DNA from: Oenanthe sinensis
Lineage: Eukaryota; Streptophyta; Magnoliopsida; Apiales; Apiaceae
Assembly (NCBI GenBank): GCA_028671895.1
Contig: CM053806.1
Span: 20,037,001-20,101,000, forward strand
Reading direction: 5' to 3'
Length of the DNA: 64,000 nucleotides
Positions 32,789 through 43,316 of the stretch are shown piece by piece. The stretch's first letter is position 1, and every line of letters begins with the position of its first letter. The notes under the pieces are model-generated. The model was not told the origin of the DNA, ran no database searches, and saw only the letters and a program-made list of their open reading frames with translations. The translations under genes and the position numbers were made by a program.

Positions 32789-35686
32789 CAGTACCGGCTC
32801 TAGGGGGAGCTGGCCTAGGCTGGAGCCTAGGGCCTCATTTTTTCTGGGGCCTTACTATTTTAGAGGTCACAAATTTTATATATAATAATATTTTAATATT
32901 AGTTTATTTAATTATAATTTAAAATTTAAAAATTGTAGTGGGCCAATTATCATCACAAGTATTTTATTCTAATAATAATAAACTATTACTTTTGGGCCTC
33001 AAGTCCAAATAGCCACTCAAAACTTATAGAAAATCAATTAGGATTAGTAACGAGTCATCTAATCTCGTGATTTTCTTGTTCAATCACTTGGTTTAGTTTT
33101 AATTTTAGGGTTTCAATATGACGGGTAAAAGAAAGTTTGAATCCGGAAGTTCGAAAAAAATGAAAAGAAAGAGAAGAAAGACTCACGCAATCTCTCAAAG
33201 GCTCCATGAATAGGTATGTGAAGCCTACATCTATTCTTGATGAATCTTTGCCTGCTGAAAATATTGTTGTGAATGATGAGAATATAAATACATGTTCTGA
33301 TCATGGGAATGCTGATGAAAGTCTAGAGTCTGTTATTGATAATGTAGTGAATGATGAATTTGTGACGGAGAATCAGGATGTGAACAATGAAAATTTAGAT
33401 ATTTTATTGGATCCGGGGAATTGGGAGAAACATATGCCTCAAAAAATAATTGATTTTTTGGTGGAAATGAGACCAACAAGAGTTGTAGATGAAGTGTATC
33501 ATGTTAATACAATGAATAGAAGTTTTAATAATAAGCATTACACTCGATCTTTGAGAAACGGAGAAAAGCTTGATCGACCTTGGCTAATATATTCTCGGAA
33601 AATTGACAAAGTATTTTGTTTTTGTTGTGTGCTATTCAAAAAAGAGAGTGTTGTGTCAAGTCCTTTAACTACAACAACTATTGGGTATAATGATTGGAAA
33701 AATATTTATTCAAGACTTGGTGAGCATGAAAATAGTATTGATCACCTCAATAGTTTAACTGATTGGATGGAGCCTGAGAAAAGGTTGAAAAAAGAGAGTG
33801 CAATTGATTCTTCTAATCAGAAAGCTATAGAAAATGAGAGAAAATTTTGGGGGGAAGTTTTGAAAAGAATAATGTGTGTTGTTAAAACTCTAGCCGGTAG
33901 CAATTTGGCGTTTCGTGGGAGTAATGAGAAACTTGATGATCCAAATAATGGAAATTTTTTGAGTATGATCCGAATGATTGCTGAATTTGACCCGATAATG
34001 GAAGAACACCTTAGACGTATTCGAAAGAAAGAAATTCGGCGTGTACATTATCTTGGTCATAATATTCAAAATGAGCTGATACTCTTATTAGCTGGTGAGA
34101 TCAAGAACAAAATTATCAATATTGTTAAAGAGGCAAAATATTTTTCTGTAATTCTTGATTGTACTCCAGATGTGAGTCACGAGGAACAAATGTCTCTTAT
34201 ACTGAGATGTGTTAATGTGTCTATAAACCCAATAACAGTGGATGAGTTCTTTCTTGGATTTCTGAAAGTTGTTGAAACTACAGGAGATGCTCTTTTTCTT
34301 GAACTTCAAAATATTCTTGGAATTTTGAAACTCAATATGAATGATATGCGTGGGCAAGGTTATGATAACGGTTCTAACATGAAGGGACAATACAAAGGTG
34401 TAAGTAGCAGGGTACTAAATGAGTATCCTAGGGCATTTTATACTCCATGCGGTTGTCATTCTCTTAATCTTTCACTTTGTGACATGGCAATGAGTGTTGT
34501 TGCAGCTAAATCATTTTTTGGAGTTATACAGCGAATCTATAAATTATTCTCTGGTTCAACAAAACGGTGGGATGTTCTCAAATCCTATGTGAAGCACCAT
34601 GATGGTAAAGGGCTTACTTTGAAGTTATGGTCAGATACACGCTGGGAAAGCCGTGTTGCTAGTGTAAAGCCATTACGATTTCAAGCTGCACAAGTAAGAG
34701 AAGCATTGTTGCATCTGGTAGAACACAGCAATGACGTAGCCACAATAAGTGATGCAGAGGCTTTGGTAAATTATGAATTTCAGAAATTTGAGTTTATTGT
34801 TAGCTTGGTCATTTGGTACGAAATATTGGAAAAAGTGAAGAAAGTTAGTAAGATTCTCCAAGGTAAAGATATAGATGTTGGAAAATGTGTTGATCTGTTA
34901 CAAGGTCTAATCCTTTTTTTAGAAGAGTACAGAAATAATGGGTTTGAAATCGCAAAGAGTGAAGCTGAAAAGATTGCTTTAGAACTGGAAATTGAACCTA
35001 CTTTTCGTGAATCTCGTGTTCGTCGAAAAAAGAAGTTTTTTGAAGAAAGTGCTACAGATGAACCAATTCAAGTTGCTGAAGAATCTTTTCGAGTTAATTA
35101 TTTTTTAGTTATGGTTGATACTATCATTTCCTCGGTTCAGACAAGATTCGTGCAGTTTAAGAAATATGAAGAAATTTTTGGGTTCTTATTTGATTTGGGC
35201 AGATTGAGAGGTATAGATGATGAAAGTATGAAAAATGCATGTGCTACTCTTGAGAATGTTTTGGGCCATGATAATAACTCTGATGTTGATGGACTTGAAT
35301 TATTCTCGGAGCTGTAATTGCTGAGGAAGTCACTACTAGAGAAAATAAGCAAACCAATTGAAGTGTTAGAGTATATTAGGAATATGCATTTTACTTTTCC
35401 TAATACTTGGATTGCTTATAGGATATTACTGACGATTCCCGTTACTGTAGCTACTGCTGAGAGAAGTTTCTCCAAGTTGAAGTTGATAAAAAACTACCTT
35501 CGATCAACTATGTCACAAGAGAGGTTGAATGGTTTGGCTATGTTATCTATAGAGAAGAAAATCGCAGCTGAACTTGATTACAAAAATCTGATTGAATCTT
35601 TTGAGCATCAAAAAGCAAGAAGAGTTATTTAGGGGTCTCGATATATTTGTTTGCCTAAGGCCTCCAGTATGCTGGAGCCGCCTCTG
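32789..35686 (+). mobile_element. hAT transposon (2898 bp) with transposase, inserted in NAC1
   Basis: The ends are CAGTACCGGCTCTAGG and, inverted, CAGAGGCGGCTCCAGC, an imperfect inverted repeat beginning CAG. A perfect GTTGTGTT duplication flanks it. It carries one long transposase in the plus direction. It sits in the C-terminal half of NAC1 in the same direction; removal restores that reading frame. Confidence 0.93.
33118..35632 (+). pseudogene. hAT transposase, ZMYM1-like (DUF4371 + dimerisation domain), nearly intact
   Basis: From 33206 the frame runs 703 codons to a TAA at 35315-35317, then continues in the same frame for 104 codons to 35632. A TTF-type zinc finger comes first (RPWLIYSRKIDKVFCFCCVLF), then the RNase H-like DUF4371 region (AKYFSVILDCTPDVSHEEQM, RGQGYDNGSNMKGQYKGV, FYTPCGCHSLNLSLCD). 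The hAT C-terminal dimerisation motif lies after the stop (TIPVTVATAERSFSKLKLIK). The probable start ATG at 33118 is one base out of frame because of a slip in an A-rich run. So one stop and one shift disable it. The protein cuts and pastes hAT elements and could act on MITEs if expressed whole. Confidence 0.88.
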
Positions 35687-37514
35687 GTTGTGTTCTAAAA
35701 CTGTTGGCACCACTAAGCCTAAAGCCAACAAGACAACAGATACTGATCCTCGTACTGCCATGCATGAGAGAAGTGAACAAGTTGTGTTGACTGAAAGTTG
35801 TCGCCAAGAGAGTGTGGCCTTAGTAAGTTCTGTTTGTCCTTATGGTTCTGATCAGGGGTTTGTCAATAAGGGGTTGCCGCAATGTGGTGATGTGGGTAGT
35901 TTCAGAGTTGAAGAAAATTTGTGTCAAGGGTTTGCACTTGGTGATTATGATCAGGGACATACCTATGAAGAAGCAGCCCTGTTTATGATGAATAATTCTA
36001 AAGATAGCCGTGGGTGCAAGGATTTCATAACTTCAGATTCGTTGGGTTGTAGATCTTGGTCAGAGAAAGATATTGAGGATATATTTGAGGAAATGTCATG
36101 CGGCAACAATGTGCAGCAAAGAGAAAACATGAATTGCAACCAAGCCTTAGAGAGAAGTATATCATTTGAAGCTCAAGACTGTTGTTCAGATTTCAGCAGA
36201 GATAATGTAACTTTAAACATTGAAGATTTATTCAATGATTTTTGGACAGAGGAATACATTGACAATTTTCTTAAGGAAGTGAACGGAGAGGAATACATTG
36301 ACAATTTTCTTAAGGAAGTATTGAACGACAGTGATGTGCAGCAGCAGCCACTAATGCAAAAGATGACTTGCAGACAAGGTTTGGGAAAAAGCTATGTGCA
36401 GCAGCAGCAGCAGCCAAGACTAAACATGAGTTGCAGCCAAGGTTTGGGAAAAAGGAAATCATTCGAAGCTCAAGAATGTTGCTCGAGTGGAAGGAAAAAG
36501 TTATGCAGGTGAATAAAAAGTAGCATCAGCAGCGTAGTTATTACTCTACAAAGGCTTACCTTATGCAAGAAATTCATGCCCCATGTAGACAGGGAAGAAT
36601 TGATTAACATGCTGTTTAACACAAATTATGTTAATTGACTTGAGTTTTGAATATATTTACAATTACGTGTCATGTTCTATTATTAGTTTTCTTTCCGGTT
36701 CTGTTTTGTTTATAGAAATTGATGCATGTAATCTGTTAATGTGATAGATTTTCTTTGTCTTGGAATTATTTTGATTTTCTGTATATGTGTTTTTATGATA
36801 TTCTGTGCTGGTGTGACAATCTCATGTAATGTCCTGATCCTTTCCCGGTCTTTGCAGTATTTCTTATAAACAAATTAGATGTTTCTTCATGGCTTTTAAA
36901 CTTTCTGAGAGGTATAGTTTGTTTTAAGTTAACTAGTATTTCACTTCAGAATATAGATTTCAGGTTTCGATCACCCCGCTGTACTGATTGGATGGGTTGC
37001 TCAGAGTGCGAGGTGCAAATGCAAATAAGTCTATCTACTCGATTGGGTTAGTGTCTTTAGGGGAGGAGAGTGGCAACATATTATGTATTATTTGTGGTTG
37101 TAATTTATATTGTAAGAAACTCCTTTGTTGTGATATTTATTTGTAGCATATGATATGCACTTAGGTTGGTAGGCTATATTTGGCATATATTATATTTATG
37201 TTCTTTTGGGCCTATATACCCTGGCTAATGACGACTACTTCTGATATACTCTAATTTATTTATGTTTGCACACCCAAAAATTAACATTAAGGTTATATTT
37301 AATGTAAATCACAGTTTGACAAATATACAAGTATCTGTCCTTCTATTACAGTGCTGGAATGATAGATTCTTGGAGAATTCTGAAGGCTTTGATGGTTGCC
37401 TGTGTTATAAATGGGATTGGTGACGTAGTTCTTTGCACATTCCTAGTGTATGATATTGCAGGAGTAGCATGGGCAACAATAGCATCACAAGAATGCTGTA
37501 AGCATTGTATTTTG

Positions 37515-37731
37515 AGCCTGTTTGACCTGCCTTAAAATAAGTCCTTTTGAACTTATTTTCGGGTAAAAATTTCATATTTTGATAAATGTTTTTTATACAA
37601 GTATTTAATGTATATTTGAGATTCTATAAGTTGCAAAAAAAAGTTAACTTTTTTCAGAAAAAAGTTAGGAATCTCTAACTTTGTCTTAAAATAAGTTGAC
37701 TTATTCTGGAAAAAAGTTCCCCCAAACACCC
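37515..37731. mobile_element. MITE-like inverted repeat in the MATE pseudogene
   Basis: The left arm AAAATAAGTCCTTTTGAACTTATTTT and the right arm TAAAATAAGTTGACTTATTCTGG, with CCTGTTTGACC and CCCCCAAACACC at the ends, form an imperfect inverted repeat. A small non-autonomous DNA element is likely. Confidence 0.4.
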
Positions 37732-38572
37732 CCTTTATCTTCTTAATATGTTTACCATTTTGTACACTCTGTATGATTCAATTTCTGGAAATGTGGAATC
37801 TGCTTCAGGTTGGCGCACATCTGTTCCATCATTCAGAAAGTTGCAGTGTGTGTGTGTATATATATATATATATGCTTACAGCTTTGGGTTTTGTGTTAAT
37901 GTTTTAGAGGTGACTCGATCTTATTGGTGTATCAACACAAGTTGAGTTTTAAGTTGTTACTTTATGCACTTCTTGTCTAATATGAACCATAGCATTCATG
38001 ATGAGTTAAGTCTGATAAACTTACAAAAGTCTGTCTTTTTCTTACAGTCTTGGCATGAAGGATTCTTGGGGTCCTCTCAAGGCTTTAATAATTGTTAGTG
38101 CTGTTATGCTGCTATAAATGGTGTGGGCAACATAATGTTACGTACATTCATGGGATTTATAGTATTGCAGGAGTAGCTTGGGCAACAATGGCATGACAGG
38201 TATGCCGATTAAGCATTGCATACTATCTTCTTGCAGTGTTTGTAAGTGAAAGATATTTTGTTGAATGTAGCTTCATACACCAGGTACACGTTTCATTTTC
38301 CTTGTACAATTTACTTAATTGAAATGTGGATTGTGGAATCTGCTACAGGTTGTTGCAGCTTATTTGATAGTTGAAGCTCTAAAGGATATAACATGCTTGC
38401 TCTCTCTGTCCCATTATTCATCTAGTTGCAGCATTCAGCGTCTATAAATGCCTGCAGCTCTAGTTTTTGTATTAATTATGTCAGAGATTTCTCAAATTTT
38501 ACTCTGTCTTCTAGGTCTATCTGCTCTAATATGATCCTTCTAACACAGATCGAGTTTATTAGGTGGTGTTTC

Positions 38573-38809
38573 TGTTAGATATTTGTGAGAGTTTGCCTAG
38601 AATTGAATTTGGTTTTGTTTACTTTGTTAGATAAGATTAGTTTTCCTGATTTTCAGTTGATAGAATGGTTCAAATAGGATTATCTAGTAGCTCCTATTTT
38701 GTAGGAAATTTATTTTGAAGTAAGCCTATACATATAGGCAGTCTCAGGAAATAAAGCTATGTACTTTTCTTTTCTTCATATGAAATAAAAACATTTCTAT
38801 ATGTTAACA
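38573..38809 (+). repeat. 5' LTR (237 bp)
   Basis: Starts TGTTAGATATTTGTGAGAG and ends ATATGTTAACA. Followed by the primer site TGGTATCAAAGC one base on. Confidence 0.95.
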
Positions 38810-38891
38810 GTGGTATCAAAGCTTACTTCCTACGGGCTTTGTAATTTTGTTTGAATGTATGATTATTTAACATACTAAGATTGGTGTAAAC

Positions 38892-39936
38892 ATGTCTACT
38901 GGAACTACTTCATCTTTAATTCCAATGTTTAATGGCGAGCACTATCACATATGGGCCGTTAAGATGAAGTTTTACCTAAAGTCTCAAGGGTTATGGAATG
39001 TTGTTCTTTCTGAAGATGATCCAGCACCATTAAGAGAAAATCCGACTCTTGCACAGATAAGAGCACACGAAGAGGAAAAACTCAAAAAAGACAAAGCAAT
39101 CACTTGTCTTCATTCTGCACTTGCAGATCAGATTTTCACTAATATAATGGACTTGGAAACACCTAAAAAGGTATGGGATCGAGAAGCTCCAAGTTGAATA
39201 TGAGGGCAGCAGTCGGGTCAAAGCTGTTAAGCTCCTAACATTGAAAAGGGAATTTGAATTGATGAAGATGAAAGACACTGAATCTATTAAAGATTATTCT
39301 GGCAAGTTAATGGATGTTGTAAATCAGGTGAGACTTCTTGGTGAGGCATTCACAGATCAAAAGGTAGTTGAGAAAATCATTGTTTCAGTGCCTCAAAAGT
39401 TTGAATCCAAGATCTCCGCAATTGAAGAGTCATGTGACTTGCAAACTCTTACAATTGCAGAGCTAACCAGCAAGCTTCACGCGCAAGAGCAAAGGGTTTC
39501 AATGAGAGGTGATGTATCTACTGAAGAAGCATTTATAGCACGTCAGAAAAAGAAATCTGAAGGGCTTTCAAGAAAAGAACTTTCACCTTGCTCGCACTGT
39601 AGAAGAACCAATCACACTAATGAGGATTGTTGGTACAAAGATAAACCTTCTTTTCGTTGTAATTTCTGCAAAAAACTTGGTCACATAGAGAAGTATTGTA
39701 GATCAAAAAGGAAACAATCTGAGCAGCCAACACAACAAGCAAACACAAGTGTGGAAGACGAAAGTAATGATGAGCATTTATTTATGGCATCACAAGCAAT
39801 TGGTCCTCATGATCTGAATTCTTGGTTGATTGATAGTGGTTGTACTAGTCACATGACCAAATATTTGTCAATCTTTACATCTATTGATACATCAGTCCAA
39901 CCGAAAGTGAAGCTGGGAAATGGTGAAATTGTTTAA
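38892..39936 (+). pseudogene. Copia gag and protease
   Basis: Gag begins MSTGTTSSLIPMFNGEHYHIW (DUF4219/UBN2 type) and stops at 39197 after a shift near 39185. It resumes as LKREFELMKMKDTESIKDYS in another frame. The zinc finger CSHCRRTNHTNEDCW and the knuckle CNFCKKLGHIEKYC follow. Protease starts at WLIDSGCTSHMTK with an intact Asp-Ser-Gly. A TAA at 39934-39936 ends it. A later in-frame part (40027 on) continues the chain. Confidence 0.85.
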
Positions 39937-40026
39937 GCCAAAGGAAAAGGGAAAATTGTCATCAACACTAAAAAAGGTACGAAAATCATTGTAAATGTTC
40001 TTTATATACCAGAATTAGATCAAAAT

Positions 40027-41348
40027 TTGCTTAGTGTTGCACAAATGGTAAGAAATGGGTATGAGGTCTCATTTAAAGATAACTATTGTTTGATTATTGA
40101 TGTACGTGGCATAGAGATAGCAAGATTAAAAATGATTGGAAACAGTTTTTATTTGAAACTTGACTTGGTTGAAGGTCATATTTTTAGTGCTAAGATTGAT
40201 GATAGTGTTGTTTGGCACAAACGATGTGGTCACTTCAATTTGAAGTCACTAAAATTCATGCAAGAAGCTGGTATGGTTGAAGATATGCCTGAAATCACAA
40301 TCAATACTCAAACCTGTGAAAGTTGCGAGCTGGGGAAGCATCATCGACACCCATTTTCAAAGATTTGGCTAAGAGAGCAACTCAGAAGTTGGACTTAATC
40401 TACTCAGACATTTGTGGACCAATGACCACAGCCTCATTAGATAACAGCTTGTATTTTGCCCTATTTATTGACGATTTCAGCAGAATGACATGGGTTTATT
40501 TTCTAAAATCGAAGTCAGAAGTGTTCTCTGTTTTTAAAAGTTTCAAAATTTTGGTTGAAACTCAAAGTGGGGAAAAAATTAAAGTGCTCAGAACTGATAA
40601 TGGAGGTGAATATACCTCAAAAGAGTTCAATGCATTTTGTGAAGATGTTGGAATTGTGCATTAGTTTACAGTCCCGTACTCACCACAACAGAATGGAGTC
40701 TCCGAAAGAAAGAACAGAACAGTAATGGAAATGGCAAGGTGCATGTTATTTGAAAAGAAGTTGCCAAAGATTTTATGGGCCGAAGCAGTCAACACCGCTG
40801 GTTATTTGCTCAACAGATTACCAACTAAGTCAGTATAAGGAAAAACACCAATAGAGGCATGGTCTAGAGAAAAACCTTCTGTCAAGGACCTAAAAATATT
40901 TGGGTCCATATGCTACTTTCATGTGCCGTCTGTCAAGAGAGGCAAACTTGATGAAAAAGCTGAAAAAGGCATCTTTATTGGATATGCAGCAAAAGCCAAA
41001 GGCTACAGAATTTATGACTTGAGTAAAATGAAAATTGAGATAAGTAGAGATGTGCACTTTGATGAGAATTCGTACTGGAATTGGGACTTGAAAAAAGTCC
41101 AGAATTGTGATCAAGCCACTCTATCAATACCTGTACCAGTAAAAGAAGCTATATCCAATGAAAATCAAAATGATGTTGAAACAACTTCACACACAGCCGT
41201 ATTGAAGGTGAGATCATTAGCTGATGTATACGAGAGATGTAATCTTGTACATGCTGAACCTACATGTTACGATGAAGCTGCGAAAAAATCAGAATGGGTT
41301 GAAGCAATGAAAACTGAGATTGATGCTATTGAAAGGAATGAAACTTAG
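40027..41348 (+). pseudogene. Copia integrase and linker
   Basis: VVWHKRCGHFNLKSL and CESCELGKHHRHPF form the zinc module. A shift near 40370 leads to DLIYSDICGPM and LRTDNGGEYTS, and a TAG at 40663-40665 precedes SPQQNGVSERKNRT with the Glu. The DDE residues all survive, but a TAA at about 40837 and a TAG-TAA pair at 41347-41352 break the frame. The linker YERCNLVHAEPTCYDEA leads to reverse transcriptase. Confidence 0.85.
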
Positions 41349-41351
41349 TAA

Positions 41352-42765
41352 TTGATAGATTTACCAAAAGAAAATAAGGCAATTGGCGTGAATTGGGTTT
41401 TCAGAACTAAATTCAATTCTGATGGCTCAATCTTTAAGCACAAGGCCAGATTGGTTGTGAAAGGTTTTTCTCAAGTTGCTGGAGTGGACTATGGTGACAC
41501 ATTTGCACTAGTAGCCAAACATGACACAATACGGCTGCTACTTGCACTGGCTGGTCAAAAAGGATGGAAAGTGTACCATTTAGATGTGAAATCAGCTTTC
41601 TTAAATGGTATACTTCTTGAAGAAATTTATGTTAAACAACCAGAAGGCTTTGAAATTGTTGGGGAAAAACATAAAGTATACAAGTTATATAAAGCTTTAT
41701 ATGGCTTGAAGCAAGCACCGAAGGCATGGTACAGTAGAATTGACTCTCATCTGATCAAACTTGGATTCAGGAGGAGTGAAAATGAAGTTACTTTGTATAC
41801 GAAACAAAATGATGATGGTTTGCAACTGGTAGTGTCGCTTTACGTTGATGACATGCTTGTGACAGGTTGCAACACACAAATGCTAAATACTTTTAAAATG
41901 GAGATGCAAGATGTCTTTGAAATGTCTGATCTCGGCGTCATGAACTACTTTCTTGGAATGGAAATAAATCAATGCAGCTCAGGTATCTTCATTTCTCAAA
42001 AAAAATATGTTGTTGATATACTCAAAAAGTTCAAGTTAGAATCCTGTAAAGAAGCAGCAACTCCGATGGCAAAAAATGAGAAGATCTCAAAAGATGATGG
42101 TGAAAAGCTTGAAGATCCCTCTGCATATAGAAGCTTGATAGGCAGCTTACTGTATTTGACAGCAACTAGACCTGATTTGATGTTTTCGGCTAGTTTTCTT
42201 TCAAGGTTTAATAGTTCACCTAGTAATGTTCACATGGGAATTGCAAGGAGGGTGCTGAGGTATATAAGAGGTAAAAGTAATATTGGAATATGGTATCTAA
42301 AGACAGGAGGAGTTAAGTTAGATGGCTATCATGTTGACATCCCAGGAGTTAAACTAGAAGGTTATGCCGATAGCGATTGGGCAGGAAGTGTTGATGACAT
42401 GAAGAGTACTTCCGGTTATGTATTTACCATTGGTTCAGGTGTGATATGTTGGAATGCGAAAAAGCAAGAAGTTGTTGCACAATCCACCGCAGAAGCTGAG
42501 TATATCTCTCTAGCCGCTGCTGCAAATCAAGCAATATGGCTTAAAAAATTGCTCACTGATTTATGTCAGGAACAAATTAAGCTCGCACTGATCTTTTTTG
42601 TGACAACAAGTCAGCAATTGCAATTGCCGAGAATCCGGTGCAGCATGGCAGAACCAAGCACGTAGATGTAAAATTTCATTCCATTAGAAAGGCTGCAAAG
42701 AACTGTCTTATTAAGGTACATTATTGCTCAACTGATGTACAACTTGCTGATATTATGATCGATAA
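41352..42765 (+). pseudogene. Copia reverse transcriptase and RNase H
   Basis: NWVFRTKFNSDGSIFKHKARLV, then DVKSAFLNGIL, ALYGLKQAPKAWY and the catalytic LYVDDMLVTG are complete. RNase H follows: GYADSDWAG, STSGYVFTIGSG and AQSTAEAEYISLA. A shift near 42560 breaks the last part, though later codons (VQHGRTKHVDVKFH style, near 42640-42690) are still readable. The largest open part is 437 residues. Confidence 0.88.
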
Positions 42766-42839
42766 AGGCACTTCCTAAATCAAGGTTTGAGTATCTCAGG
42801 ATGAAGTTAGGTATGGACAAGGCAAATCTCAAGGAGGAG

Positions 42840-43076
42840 TGTTAGATATTTGTGAGAGTTTGCCTAGAATTGAATTTGGTTTTGTATACTTTGTTAGATA
42901 AGATTAGTTTTCCTGATTTTCAGTTGATAAAATGGTTCAAATAGGATTATCTAGTAGCTCCTATTTTGTAGGAAATTTGTTTTGAAGTAAGCCTATACAT
43001 ATAGGCAGTCTCAGGAAATAAAGCTATGTACTTTTCTTTTCTTCATATGAAATAAAAACATTTCTATATGTTAACA
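42840..43076 (+). repeat. 3' LTR (237 bp)
   Basis: Differs from the 5' LTR at 3 positions (GTTTAC/GTATAC, GATAGAAT/GATAAAAT, TTTATTTT/TTTGTTTT), about 98.7% identity. Confidence 0.95.
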
Positions 43077-43316
43077 GTTTCTGCAGTTGTCAGGGTGTTC
43101 AAACAGTTGCTGTTTATCAGGTATCACTTCGATCCTTCCTGCTTGTAATTGGTATTTGCAAAAGGGCCTCTGAATTTTGACCTTGACGAATTGTTATGGT
43201 CCTAGGTCATGATCCATATGTACAACATGCGTGTGGTGTATGGGCAGAAACATTGGCTCAATCTGCTCAGTCGTTTGTGCCTGTGTTATCGTATGGAGCT
43301 AAACGAAGTTTAAGGT

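Larger units (their letters stand above)
32781..35694. repeat. 8-bp target duplications of the hAT element
   Basis: GTTGTGTT occurs at 32781-32788 and at 35687-35694, directly flanking the CAG..CTG ends of the element. Eight bases is the hAT target size. Confidence 0.95.
26706..36512 (+). pseudogene. NAC transcription factor gene 1, interrupted by a stop and two transposons
   Basis: Coding pieces are 26706-27196, 32572-32788 and 35695-36512. Piece one is a NAC domain: VPPGFKFKPKDEELFAYYLKPKILG (subdomain A), IYGPNSNPWDMFD (B) and KPGCETWQGSTPRKK (C). An in-frame TAG at 27093-27095 sits where NAC2 has Glu in VFEIN; after it the frame continues as INDVTDIDLTKVGC and MHEY, with the usual Trp changed to Cys. 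A gypsy element then splits it. Piece two is Lys/Ser/Thr-rich. A hAT element splits it from piece three, the acidic C-terminal half ending SGRKKLCR. Dropping the hAT plus one target copy keeps the frame open. Like NAC2 it has no introns. A plant transcription factor, now almost surely dead. Confidence 0.85.
38573..43076 (+). mobile_element. Young Ty1/copia retrotransposon (4504 bp) in the MATE pseudogene
   Basis: LTRs of 237 bp at both ends differ at only 3 positions. A perfect 5-bp target duplication GTTTC flanks it (38568-38572 and 43077-43081). Order: LTR, primer site (38811-38822, TGGTATCAAAGC), gag, protease, integrase, reverse transcriptase, RNase H, polypurine tract (about 42829-42839), LTR. 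In spite of young LTRs it has at least eight stops or shifts. Confidence 0.95.
36964..43316 (+). pseudogene. MATE transporter pseudogene (EDS5/DTX46-like), central exons
   Basis: Pieces: 36964-37012 (HPAVLIGWVAQSA), 37352-37490 (GMIDSWRILKALMVACVING.., IAGVAWATIASQ), 37809-37846 (a shortened SVPSFRKLQ), 38048-38199 (second copy, GMKDSWGPLKALII), 38349-about 38540 (VVAAYLIVEALKDI, then AALVFVLIMSE), and 43200-43316 (GVWAETLAQSAQSF, LSYGAKRSLR). These match the middle of chloroplast-type MATE antiporters in order. Lesions: the donor after 37490 is GAATGC not GT, the 38048 copy has shifts and stops, and the last exon has a shift near 43240. A copia element splits it. No first or last exon is present here. 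Confidence 0.75.
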
